This document shows, in pieces, positions 9,749-18,357 of a DNA stretch of 20,436 nucleotides. The notes beneath the pieces were generated by a model. It saw nothing but the letters and a program-made list of their open reading frames with translations. It did no database searches and had not been told where the DNA came from. Within the stretch, counting starts at the first letter, position 1. Every line of letters starts with the position of its first letter. The translations under genes were made by a program, and so were the position numbers. The stretch is from Priapulus caudatus (lineage: Eukaryota > Priapulida > Priapulimorpha > Priapulimorphida > Priapulidae): the NCBI RefSeq assembly GCF_000485595.1, contig NW_014577294.1, forward strand, positions 115,721 through 136,156. Direction: 5' to 3'.

Positions 9749-9764
9749 CAGGGGCGGATCTAGC
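9749..9764 (+). mobile_element. TIR-like terminus CAGGGGCGGATCTAGC
   Basis: Nearly identical to the reverse complement of 4616-4634 (CAGTGGCGGATCTAG), and in the opposite orientation. It sits about 15 bp before the point where dispersed repeat R2 copy 2 becomes recognisable. It may be the left end of a transposon, but no matching right end is present within a plausible distance to its right, so this is probably a relic. Confidence 0.35.
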
Positions 9765-9778
9765 TTTCAGGAGACGGG

Positions 9779-10399
9779 GCTATTTAATTACCATTTTATT
9801 TTCAAAACGACCCAAGTGCCTGTAATCATATAACAAGAGCAAGAGTACAAGATGTAGCACAAGTAACATTATGTAGTAGTATATGTATAGTAATGTATAG
9901 TAGGAATAATAATAAGGGTGCGAGTTGGGATGTTATTCGTTATAATCACACATCTAAGGGCAGTGAGGTAAACCCACGCTCACTGCGCCGTACACGCACG
10001 TAGTTCTTGCCCTCTAAGCAATTGGAAAACTGGTCTAACTGGAAATAAACGCGGACGCAGATATATTTGACGAAACGGAGCTATAGCAATTATGAACCAC
10101 CCACTAGAATGTTTATCCAAAACAAAATCAAACCCCGTTCCCGCTTGCCAATACCTGGAATCAAGTCAAGAGCAAACGACTAATTAACATTGCAACGGGC
10201 GCATTACGAAACGAGGCCGGTTCTGTCAGTATATGTTACTACAGTCCTGCAAAACATCGAGAGAGGAAATCGAACAGTTTCAATTTAATCCTGACGCGCG
10301 CGGCCGCCTCCGGCTCTGTACGGAGCAAGCGTATACCTTTCGCACGCAGTAGATTGAATACACTCATTGACCGTAATTAGCAAATCATCAAAGCATCAA
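9779..10399 (+). repeat. Dispersed repeat R2, copy 2 (~620 bp)
   Basis: Second copy of the repeat at 4918-5533, same orientation, with the same right end, ATCATCAAAGCATCAA. After that end a 14-base piece of the repeat, TGACCGTAATTAGC, occurs again (10400-10413; first at 10369-10382), a small terminal duplication that copy 1 lacks. A trinucleotide microsatellite starts soon after. No open frame of note. Confidence 0.85.
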
Positions 10400-10429
10400 A
10401 TGACCGTAATTAGCGGGAGGGGGATGGGA

Positions 10430-10765
10430 CTACTGTTATTGCTACTGCTACTGCCGCGGCTACTGCTGCTGCTACTGCTACTGCTGCTACTGCTACTGCT
10501 ACTTCTACTGCTCCTGCTACTGCTACTGCTACTGTTGCTACTGGTACTGCTACTGCTACTGCTACTGCTACTGCTACTGCTACTGCTACTTCTACTGCTC
10601 CTGCTACTGCTACTGCTACTGTTGCTACTGGTACTGCTACTGCTACTGCTACTGCTGCTGCTACTGCTACTTCAACTGCTCCTGCTACTGCTACTGCTAC
10701 TGCTACTGCTACTGCTACTGCTGCTACTGGTACTGCTACTGCCACTGCCACTGCTACTACTGCTG

Positions 10766-10812
<47 letters not shown>

Positions 10813-10923
10813 ACTGCTATTACTACCGCTACCGCCGCAGCCGCCGCAGCCGCCGCCGCCGCCGCCGCCGCCACCACCACCACCACGACTACTACTACTA
10901 CTACTACTACAACTACTACTACT
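10430..10923. repeat. Trinucleotide/hexanucleotide microsatellite (GCTACT, GCT, GCC, ACT)
   Basis: Starts as (GCTACT)n with scattered TTC, GGT and CAA variants, passes through pure (GCT)n near 10773-10811, then (GCC)n near 10848-10872, (CAC)n and (ACT)n to about 10918. All motifs stay in one triplet phase, so long frames appear on both strands (poly-Leu/Pro on plus, poly-Ala/Val on minus). These have no flanking unique protein sequence or splice support and are repeat artefacts. Within the hexamer part, longer blocks of about 105 bp recur, such as TTCTACTGCTCCTGC near 10502 and 10589. Confidence 0.95.
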
Positions 10924-11117
10924 CTCTCGCGCTCTTCCTCGCGCGCGCTCTCCCCCTCTCTTTCTCTCGGAGAATATCTACCCCTGATACCATTCGACTG
11001 TCGCTGACAAACTGTTCACGGTCAGCTGCCAACAACATGAATCGCACGCGGCTTGGCGCCCCCGGCAAATTGTAGTATTGAGTTACCTACGCCCAGGACT
11101 TATGATGCAGCTGCTGC

Positions 11118-11136
11118 TGACGACGGCGACGACGAC

Positions 11137-11211
<75 letters not shown>

Positions 11212-11269
11212 CATGATGATGATGATAATAAAAAATAAAAATAAAATAATAATAATAATAATAATAATG
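11118..11269. repeat. Microsatellite (GAC)/(GAT)n then (AAT)n
   Basis: GACGACG leads into uninterrupted GAT repeats, then GATCAT interruptions, then AAAAATAAAATAA and (AAT)n. Frames reading as poly-Asp or poly-Met are artefacts. Confidence 0.95.
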
Positions 11270-11395
11270 GTTATGCCGATTATGTCGTTGTTGTTGCTGT
11301 CTATGTGTATATAGGATATTTACGAGTGACTTCAGTTCTTCATGCTTGCAGGTACATCAGTTTTTATCGTTGTTGGCAGTCGAATGCAGCCCCTA

Positions 11396-11470
11396 CCTAA
11401 TAAAGTTTTTCCTCTGTAGTATGTCTTCCTCTGTAGTTCTCTCTAATAAAGTTCTTCTTCTGTAGTATGT
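11396..11470 (+). repeat. Short direct repeat, ~29 bp, two copies
   Basis: CTAATAAAGTTTTTCCTCTGTAGTATGT at 11396-11424 and a copy with two to three substitutions at 11441-11470, 45 bp apart. Both include AATAAAG. No gene end is evident nearby that would make them polyadenylation signals. Confidence 0.75.
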
Positions 11471-11515
11471 ATGTACCGATGTGTCTACGCAACTACGCCC
11501 ACACCGTGCGGCCGT

Positions 11516-11950
11516 GCAGGTAACGACCGACTTACTAATATTGTTTAATACATGCATATTGTATCCTATATTGTACGTCCTATATTATATCAAATATTGT
11601 GTCCTATATTGGGCATACTATATTCAATCGGATATTGTACGTTACCGGCAATGCAGGTAACGACCGGCTTGTTAATACTGTTTTATGCAGGCTATATTGT
11701 ATCCTATATTATACGATATAGTGTACGTTCTATATTATATCAAATATTGTATCTTATATTGGGCATACTATATTCAATCGGATAATGTACGTTACCGGCA
11801 ATGCAGGTAACGACCGGTTTGTTAATACTGTTTTATACAGGCTATATTGTATCCTATATTATACGATATATTGTGCGTTCTATATTATATCAAATATTGT
11901 GTCCTATATTGGGCATACTATATTCAATCTGATATTGTATCCTATTACCC
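11516..11950 (+). repeat. Tandem repeat, three copies of 137-150 bp with junction hairpins
   Basis: Copies start with GCAGGTAACGACCG at 11516, 11653 and 11803. The first is shorter by an internal deletion; the third loses the pattern near 11950. Each junction carries a perfect inverted repeat, CGTTACC-GGCAATGCA-GGTAACG (11640-11662 and 11790-11812). The body is AT-rich with internal iterations of CCTATATT(A/G)TACG and CAAATATTGTGTCCTATATTGGG. A low-complexity 77-codon frame across it is not a gene. Confidence 0.9.
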
Positions 11951-11990
11951 GTTGTAATTAGTTGTTTACAGTGATTAATTGAAACTACCC

Positions 11991-11994
<4 letters not shown>

Positions 11995-12023
<29 letters not shown>
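11995..12023. repeat. (TA)n microsatellite
   Basis: Uninterrupted alternating TA after CCCTATG, immediately left of the 724-bp duplication. Confidence 0.95.
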
Positions 12024-12027
<4 letters not shown>

Positions 12028-12030
12028 TAG

Positions 12031-12754
12031 ATTTGATTAAATTTGATTAGAATAGAAACCCAGCCTAGCTATTTCAGAAACTTATTAGAACAATTAATTT
12101 ATTCACGCCATTATTTTTTAGAATTAATTACTTCATTATATGTTTGTAGGCATGTATGTGAGCAGACCAAAGATGGCTGTTTGCCGCTCATGCAGCAGTT
12201 CGGATTCGAATGGCCGGAGCCGTTAAACTGTGATTCTCTTCCGGAAGATGGAGGAGAAGAGTTCTGCACGAAACCTATAATAATTAAAACTACTTCATAA
12301 TAGACCCATCCGTCGGAGCGATATAGACACGCCCCTTGGATATCGTTTCTAGGTCGCTCAAGCTAGAGTATAGCGATTTTAGAATGCAACACTGACGAAC
12401 TAGAGCTGCTTGTAAATCATTCCAGCCGAAAAGGTTTATTAAGCTGCACACGTATGTCTGAATGGTCTGTGAGTAGATAAATAAATCCCCCGTTTGTTTC
12501 TGAACATTCGGCTTCATCGCGTTCTTTGTGAGGATAATTGCATGTATGTTTGTATCAGTCGGAAACAGGCAACAAGCAAACTCCCTAAATTCTGTCACTT
12601 GTATTAGCAAAGAAAGTAGACGCATATGTAGTGTACTGTGAATTTTAAATGGCAGTTTTATTAATCATCTCGCTGCGTCTACTTGTGTACACATGACAGT
12701 AATTAGTTTGCTTAAAATGTTTAATTCTTTGTCGCACAATTTTGTGCAAGATAA
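12031..12754 (+). repeat. 724-bp tandem duplication, copy 1
   Basis: Starts at ATTTGATTAAATTTGATTAG and ends at TTGTGCAAGATA. It is followed directly by a second copy offset by 724-725 bp. The two differ by scattered substitutions and several small indels (a few percent). A minus-strand frame at 12290-12625 recurs in the other copy, but it has replacement changes and is frame-broken by a one-base deletion, so I do not call it a gene. The unit contains the CRD exon described separately. Confidence 0.95.
12150..12300 (+). CDS. Frizzled-type cysteine-rich domain exon (partial gene)
   Basis: After a splice acceptor (TATATGTTTGTAG, ending 12149) the frame reads H-V-C-E-Q, then D-G-C-L-P-L-M, F-G-F-E-W-P-E-P-L-N-C and E-E-F-C. 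This is the C-terminal half of a Frizzled-type CRD, the extracellular domain that binds Wnt ligands. Its last four cysteines have normal spacing and the FGF-x-WP signature is intact. The wording resembles Frizzled 5/8-class receptors more than secreted Frizzled-related proteins. The first half of the domain is not in the window, and the exon starts in mid-codon (third base). After the last cysteine the frame runs only ten codons to a TAA, with no plausible donor before it, so seven-helix sequence cannot follow. It is either a terminal exon of a short CRD protein or a captured fragment. The frame upstream is also open but AT-rich and unrelated. Confidence 0.7.
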
Positions 12755-13478
12755 ATTTGATTAAATTTGATTAGAATAGAAACCTAGCCTAGCTATTTCA
12801 GAAACTTATTAGAACAATTAATTTATTCACACCATTATTTTTTAGAATTAATTACTTCATTATATGTTTGTAGGCATGTGAGCAGGCCAGAGATGGCTGT
12901 TTGCCGCTCATACAGCAGTTCGGATTCCAATGACCGGAGCCGTTAAACTGTGATTCTCTTCCGGAAGATGGAGGAGAAGAGTTCTGCACGAAACCTATAA
13001 TAATTTAATAATCAAAACTACTTCATAATAGACCCATCCGTCGGAGCGATATAGACACGCCTCTTGGATATCGTTTCTAGGTCGCTCAAGCTAGAGTATA
13101 GCGATTGTAGAATGCAACACTACGAACTAGAGCTGCTTGTAAATCATTCCAACCGAAAAGGTTTATTAAGCTGCACACGTATGTCTGGATGGTGTGTGAG
13201 TAGATAAATAAATCCCCCGTTTGTTTGTGAACATTCGGCTTCATCGCGTTCTTTGTGAGGATAATTGCATGTATGTTTGTATCAGTCGGAAACAGGCAAC
13301 AAGCAAACTTCCTAAATTCTGTCACTTGTATTAGCAAAGAAGGTAGACGCATGTAGTGTACTGTGAATTTAAAATGCCAGTTTTATTAATCATCTCGCTG
13401 CGTCTACTTGTGTACACATGACAGTAATTAGTCTGCTTAAAATGTTTAATTCTTTGTCGCACAATTTTGTGCAAGATA
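12755..13478 (+). repeat. 724-bp tandem duplication, copy 2
   Basis: Direct head-to-tail copy of 12031-12754, ending again in TTGTGCAAGATA. Dispersed repeat R1 follows two bases later. This copy carries more damage in the exon region: a four-base deletion, a stop and an eight-base insertion. Confidence 0.95.
12874..13028 (+). pseudogene. Broken duplicate of the Frizzled-type CRD exon
   Basis: Aligns with 12150-12300. Relative to that copy it has lost four bases near 12877 (CATGTATGTGAG has become CATGTGAG), which shifts the frame at the first cysteine. The Trp codon of the FGF-x-WP motif is TGA at 12931-12933. The Met before it is ATA, Glu has become Gln, and eight bases are added before the stop. 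The acceptor TTTGTAG is kept. It cannot encode the domain and is best read as a decayed tandem duplicate. Confidence 0.85.
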
Positions 13479-13479
13479 C

Positions 13480-13686
13480 CTATAGCAACAAGTCCATGAG
13501 CAGAAATGTGATAAAGTCGCGATTTACAATCAATCACACTTCCTTTTTACACTAAAGCGCCACTATTTTCGATTCTACACGAGTGTTGTTCTCCATCAGC
13601 TAGCAATCTGCAAATGGTAACTCGCCGTTGATCGGCGCTTGTGTCGCGCGTGGGATATTACGACATTTTAACATGAAGGGCATAGC
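13480..13686 (+). repeat. Dispersed repeat R1, copy 2 (207 bp)
   Basis: Same orientation as 4212-4426, with an eight-base deletion (TTTTCGATTCTACACG here) and a few substitutions. It directly follows the second 724-bp duplicate. The sequence after GGGCATAG differs between the two copies, which fixes the right border of the repeat. Confidence 0.85.
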
Positions 13687-14250
13687 GACTGTCCCTTCTT
13701 TGATGCCATATTATTTGTAGCAGAATATTTTACAATTTGTAGTAGAACGTTATATTATTTTTACTATGTAACTTTGTGTACCAAAATGTCATACTATTTC
13801 TAACGGAATGTTATCGCAATGGTCTCTGTAACGTTTATGAACGGTTCAACATATATAATTGCATGTGCTAATTCGTTAATTTATGCGCGTTTATTCTTTT
13901 ATTGCAATCATAATCTGCCGCACATGCGTTTTTTCATCTCTGGTCTAACGTCGCACTACGATATTTACTCGTTCTTTACTCACATATCTTAGTAACTGGC
14001 TTCTTATATATAGATCTCAATGAACACGACACACGACTGCTTAACGGACGATTACATTACTATGTTGTTAGCTAACAGAGATGTGCTTAGCTTAAATGAT
14101 CACTGATTATAGTTAGTTACAGTCATGGTTATTAATTGTTACAGTCAACGTTTTTCCGTCAATGTTTTACATCAATGACAATGTCAACGTCACCAATGTT
14201 TTACGTTAATGTTTTTTTATTGTTTGGTTAGGTAAACAATTGATATTAGC
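13687..14250. other. AT-rich stretch; only degenerate short motifs
   Basis: No gene seen. Loose repeats of a CATACTATTTGTAACGGAATGTTAT-like motif occur near 13707, 13740 and 13787. From 14140 to 14215 there are iterations of GTCAA(C/T)G, TTTTAC and CAATGTTTTAC just before the telomere-like tract. Confidence 0.5.
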
Positions 14251-14533
14251 GTTAGGGTTAGGGTAATGGCTAAGGTTAGGGTTAATGTTATGTTAGGGGT
14301 TAGGGTTAAGGGTTAGAGCTAGTGCCTAGTGGTTAGGGTTTAAGATTATTGTTAGGATTAGGGTTTGGGTTAGGGTTATGGTGAAGGTTAGGGTTACGTT
14401 TAGGGTTAGGGTTAGGGTTAAGCTAGGGTTAGGGTTAGCTTTAGCGTTAGGGTCAGGGTTATGGTTAGGATTGGGGTTAGGGTTATGGTTATGGTTAGGG
14501 TTAGGGTTAGGGTTGGGGTTAGGGTTAGGGTTA
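14251..14533 (+). repeat. Interstitial telomeric repeat (TTAGGG)n, degenerate
   Basis: About twenty exact TTAGGG hexamers, interspersed with one-step variants (TTATGG, TTGGGG, TTAAGG, TTAGCG), all in the same orientation. Decayed copies trail to about 14600. The longest exact runs are three to four units. This matches the usual animal telomere unit. Unique sequence on both sides shows it is internal. Frames reading Gly-Leu-Gly-Leu or Asn-Pro-Asn-Pro are artefacts. Confidence 0.95.
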
Positions 14534-15645
14534 TACATAGACTCACGGGCGCTAATAGGGTAGGATTAGTGTTCGTGCTATGGTTAGGGTGAAGTGTAGA
14601 ATTAGTTTAAGGATTTGGTTCACTCGCACAATCTCTTCACGGATTATGTCTGCAGCAGCTAGTTCCAGCTGAGCTGGCGTCTATTCATTCTCAGCCGAGT
14701 TTTCTATTTGTTTTGCGACGAGTCGTACAAATTATTCCGGGCAAACACACATGTAACTCTGTATAGTTTAGCCCTCAAGTGCGACTGACCTACGCACTCT
14801 GTATCTGTATTTGCACTGCTTATGTGCTGACTGTAACGGTGCAGTGGTAAGGGCACGATGGCCACTCACATTGCCAACACCTCTGCCTTACCCCGTCGTG
14901 TGATTTCAAGGTTCATATCAGGGTTGATATTAAGGTTCGGCGTGTCTACCACCGGCGGTCACCATGTTTACTTCTTAGGGGGGATGGTTCGTTGGAATGA
15001 TCTGGTATAGGCCTATTCGAGTTGTGTTTGTGCGTATGGGTTGTGTGATGTGGCATCGTGCTCTCCCCCTAGGTAGAGGGACTCACCTCCTGATTGCTGT
15101 TCTATGAGTAGCCCGCAGGGCAAAAACCTATACAATTCAGCAATACCGAGTTGGGAAAATAGAACATATGTCCTAATCTCCCAAACCCCCACCTCCCAGC
15201 CAGTTGGTCGTGCGACTTTTACGTTTACACTGCCAAACTTGTAACAGCGAACTGGTACAATTCGCCAATTTGACTGCATGAAGCCGGTAGCGTAAACGCA
15301 GCCAATATAAAAATCAGAAGGCCAAAAATATCAGCGGTTTTATCTCACTTGTACAGCGTACTTTACCTTCCTATTGTTTTTCCTCACTGCACCTGCTTTC
15401 ACTGACGCTGGGGGTGACTCTGTATGGTAACTGCAAGTTCCTACATGAACAACAACAGTATCTGCAGTAAACAATCTTGTTTTATCTTGTACGTTTACTC
15501 TAAATAATGATATACTGCGTGCGACTGTGCTGAAATTTTACTTGGTGCTATCCCGGTACACACCAGGACCTATGGGCACAGGGTAAGTTCACCTGACCAA
15601 CAGAAATAGCTGAAGTGAAGAAGCCGATGGGATTTATTGACGCTG
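14534..15645. other. No supported gene; possible transposon relic at ~14838-15110
   Basis: Near 14845 the plus strand has GCAGTGGTAAGGGCACG, resembling a tRNA-type A box. Further along is AAGGTTCATATC, a weak B box, but the spacing (over 60 bases) and mismatches make a SINE call unsafe. An 88-codon minus-strand frame at 15013-15279 has no recognised domain. The rest shows nothing notable. Confidence 0.35.
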
Positions 15646-15852
15646 ATAGGGTCTATGTCTCCCTGGGTATAGGCCCTACTGCCGGACCGTACCCCGCCTA
15701 CTCCCACCCGTACCCTGTAGGAGGGGAACAACACTCCCGCAGTCCCTGTGGAGTAGGCGGTGTACGGTCCGGTATACCAGACAGTTACCAGGGTACGTTC
15801 CGGTATACCGGACCAGCAGTACGGTCAGTACCCAGGGAGACATAGACCCTAT
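15646..15852. repeat. Large imperfect inverted repeat (foldback element)
   Basis: Outer arms of 24 bp are perfect: ATAGGGTCTATGTCTCCCTG... at 15646-15669 against 15829-15852. Inner arms of about 25 bp match with one mismatch and one indel: CCGGACCGTACCCCGCCTAC... at 15682-15707 against 15748-15772. The right side carries an extra ~45 bp between its arms, including the palindrome CCGGTATACCGG (15800-15811). The loop of about 40 bases has no coding content. A 76-codon plus frame and a 99-codon minus frame both run through it and are explained by the palindrome. Confidence 0.85.
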
Positions 15853-16330
15853 ACGTGTTACGGTGTACTCTGCGTATAAAAATGCCACGTGCAGCAGTAA
15901 TCTGGTATTCTGGTTCTTGTCACCTGCTGCCACCTCGTGAGAAACTGGAGCACTATATTCATTCAGCTTGAACAAGTCCGCTGATTGGTGTTTTGATTGT
16001 TGCTAAAATATTTATTAATTGGACTGCTAATGAAATAAACTTACTGTTATTATTATCATGCAATTCGACGAACCTATTTGTTTTTGTGTTCGATGAATCT
16101 GTTTGCAAGAGGTTTTAGTTAGAGATTGTCATCTAGAATGTCATACTATTTGTGCCAAAATATTATCATATTTGATTGGGTATTGTTTCTGCAATTTAAT
16201 CACAGGTGCATTTAACTCAATTACATTCGCACGTTGTGCTACTTATTTCTGCATGTTTATTTTGTTATTCTTATCGTAATCTGTTCACTACGGTTCTCGT
16301 TTCTCACATATTTAATATATATTCAATATA
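15853..16330. other. AT-rich stretch, no gene seen
   Basis: Nothing with gene-like structure. Around 16138 a GTCATACTATTTGTGCC motif resembles the degenerate motif at 13787. TGCATGTTTATTTTGTTATTC-like sequence near 16250 resembles 13888-13920, suggesting an old, diverged repeat. Confidence 0.4.
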
Positions 16331-16347
16331 TTACACACACACCCGTA

Positions 16348-16406
<59 letters not shown>

Positions 16407-16503
16407 CGATGATGATGATGTTGTTGATGATGTTGTTGATGATGATGTTGATGATGATGATGATGATGAGGAGGAGGAAGAGGAGGAGGAAGAGGAGGAG
16501 GAG
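16331..16503. repeat. Compound microsatellite (CA)(TA)(GA)(GAT)(GAG)
   Basis: Short CA run, TA run from about 16346, GA run from 16383, then GATGAT/GTTGTT blocks and GAGGAGGAA to 16503. Frames reading Tyr-Ile, Arg-Glu or poly-Asp/Glu are repeat artefacts. Confidence 0.95.
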
Positions 16504-17019
16504 CTGAGCTAGTATGTTTAGGTCCGATGTTTCTATGATGGTAGTACTTCTCTATGGAAGGATGTTATAGACATACCAGAGATTAGCTCCAGGAAATGGT
16601 CGAAGACACTCGCACACAGTCCCGCCAGACTGTTATTCCTCTCCTATGTCGGTTCTACGCGCCATGTAGTCCTCGCGGTGTCTCTTCGTTCCCCCCTCGC
16701 ACCGCTTCGGCGTGTTCTGACGTAATCTACAATCTCACAGAGCTACTGTTTACAGAAATACGACCATACATACGCCCATACGACCATACATACGTACATA
16801 CGACCATACATACGCCCATGTCTGTTTCCCGCACTACAGCGGTGCGGATACAGCCTCATGTTACTGCACACGAGATGAATCAGTGCGGCGTGCGCGCGTA
16901 CGTACCTACGCCAATGCGACCTATACACACATCGGTGGATTGGGGGGGGGAGGCAGTTCCGCAGGTAATTAGATACCACCGAGTGTAGCGCTAGGTTTAC
17001 CAAACTCGTGAATGAAGCA
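16504..17019. other. No supported gene; 20-bp minisatellite at 16761-16820
   Basis: CGACCATACATACGCCCATA is repeated three times with small changes at 16761-16820. A 130-codon plus frame (16596-16988) covers it. Away from the repeat its translation has no recognised domain, and its codon usage looks random, so I do not call it a gene. Confidence 0.5.
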
Positions 17020-17048
17020 GTAGTTATAATTATATATATATATATATA
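17020..17048. repeat. (TA)n microsatellite
   Basis: Alternating TA tract at the left border of the repeated segment that starts at 17049. The second copy of that segment, at 20235, also follows a TA tract. Confidence 0.9.
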
Positions 17049-17530
17049 TTAATTTATATATTCAATTATTTATTAATGTGTGTATGCGCGCGCGCGCGTG
17101 TGTATATACAGCGCACAGTAACAATATATGTACTATATATAGTTCTCTTGTTGTTGTTATCTTGAGGCGATCCATTCCAAACGTATCCGATTAAAAAATC
17201 TATAATTTTACAGAAACTCCAAACGTTACATGTACGCATTATTCACCGTCTCCATGTAATTCACCCGTGCCATTTATTCCATTCAAACAATAGATAAAGC
17301 CACACGAACACGTATATTGCGCGTTATGTAGTATATTGCGTATTATGTAGTTCTCGCTTTCGCTTGATTGAAAAATTCATGGCGGTTAATCTTGTACGTC
17401 GCATAGCGAGTGTCTCAGGTATGACGTCATATCAATGTCACGATCCCAGGATTTTGATATTAGTGCGCAAATAATTATTAAAAAAGAGTAATGGAGAGAA
17501 TATCGAAGTATATTGTTGAAATTACGCATT
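17049..17530 (+). repeat. Duplicated segment D, copy 1 (482 bp)
   Basis: Matches 20235-20436 almost base for base, including a GC-dinucleotide run followed by GTGTATATACAGCGCACAG and the GTTGTTGTTATCTTGAGG stretch. This copy has 281 bp (17190-17470) that the other lacks. The match reaches the window end at 20436, so the duplicated region may be longer. Both copies have the same orientation and start about 3.19 kb apart. Confidence 0.95.
17379..17418 (+). CDS. Candidate first coding exon, mitochondrial-presequence-like
   Basis: ATG at 17379 opens 13 codons reading M-A-V-N-L-V-R-R-I-A-S-V-S. They end in TCAG followed by GTATGA, a good donor (CAG|GTATGA). The peptide has two adjacent arginines, no acidic residues and alternating hydrophobic residues, as in N-terminal mitochondrial targeting peptides. 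G follows the ATG, but position -3 is T, so start context is mediocre. The exon ends one base into a codon, which fits the candidate second exon at 18358 (see there). It lies inside the 281 bp that the second copy of segment D lacks. This is a prediction from sequence alone. Confidence 0.35.
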
Positions 17531-18349
17531 GTCTGTAGGCAGAACATGCCTAGCATTAGAGGAAGTCGCGGGAAGCCTGCATTGGCCCCTTGTAATTATT
17601 CAAATGTGCGGATCATTAATTACTAATGAGTTGTGAATGCGTGGATGCGTGATATGCGTGCTTCTTTACTAATAAGTTAGTAAATATATTTGTGTATATA
17701 TGTAATAGGCCTATATATGCAATGTCATATATTGTGATACAATTATCTTTGCTGCGAAATGTTAGTAAAGGGCGAAACACGAGCTGTACATTGAACAACG
17801 GCCTTTATTTAGGAGCATACGTTCTTGAACTAATAATATGAAGGTGTGATTCCCCATAATATCCCTCTTCAAAATAAATAGTCATCAAGGAACACTCGTT
17901 CCTATTGCCAAATAGATATCAATCATCAACGCACAAACGACGGTCGTAACTCTAATAGACATTGCACAGCTTGACTTGAGCTCGAAAGCCGAGTTCCAAC
18001 GGCCATCACAGAATATATACAGTGTGCTGTATCCTCTGCAGTTACTCGTTTCAACTACTTCTCGCAACTCGCAACCCTTTGCATCGACGACGATGCTATA
18101 GAGTTGAGGTTTTCTATACGAATTGATCAGGTGCCGCGCCGCGCGATGTACGCAAGTGTTTATAGACTAGTATTGCTTCGCGGAACTCGGCTCCCGTTCT
18201 GAACAACCTCATTCGTTCCGCGATTCGTGCAGGGCATCCCTCTATATACAAGCCTGCGCCACGCGGAAACCATAGAAATAATAATACTATTAGTATAATT
18301 ATTATTTTATATAATTTTTTTTATCTTTCCCTAAAACACATCAAAACAG
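17531..18349. other. Intron of candidate gene or intergenic; nothing recognised
   Basis: If the two-exon model is right, most of this is its 0.94-kb intron (17419-18357). Short minus-strand frames at 17616-17798 and 17885-18067 have no domain and no splice support. At 17786 a TGTACATTGAACAACGGCCTTTATTT sequence has the look of a minus-strand LTR 3' end (AATAAA then TGTACA), but no partner LTR or primer-binding site is seen. Confidence 0.35.
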
Positions 18350-18357
18350 TCCGACAG

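Noticed and set aside
10367-10987. Long frames reading poly-Leu/Pro (plus) and poly-Ala/Val (minus)
   Set aside because: Produced by trinucleotide repeats in one phase; no unique protein sequence, start context or splice sites support them.
11053-11314. Poly-Asp and poly-Met frames
   Set aside because: Translation of a GAT microsatellite.
12290-12625. Minus-strand 111-codon frame present in both 724-bp copies
   Set aside because: Changes between copies are mostly replacements (Glu/Lys, Gln/His) and a one-base deletion breaks the second copy, so there is no sign of protein-level constraint.
14326-14563. Asn-Pro and Gly-Leu repeat proteins
   Set aside because: Translation of degenerate TTAGGG repeats on either strand.
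14838-14930. Possible second tRNA-derived SINE on the plus strand
   Set aside because: A-box-like GCAGTGGTAAGGGC is present, but the only B-box candidate has mismatches and wrong spacing.
15615-15975. 76-codon plus and 99-codon minus frames across the foldback
   Set aside because: Both run through the inverted repeat and have no domain; open frames arise from its GC-rich palindromic sequence.
16596-16988. 130-codon plus frame
   Set aside because: Contains a 20-bp minisatellite and otherwise random-looking composition; no splice or homology support.
17780-17830. Possible LTR end on the minus strand (AATAAA followed by TGTACA)
   Set aside because: No matching second LTR, primer-binding site or polypurine tract found in the window.
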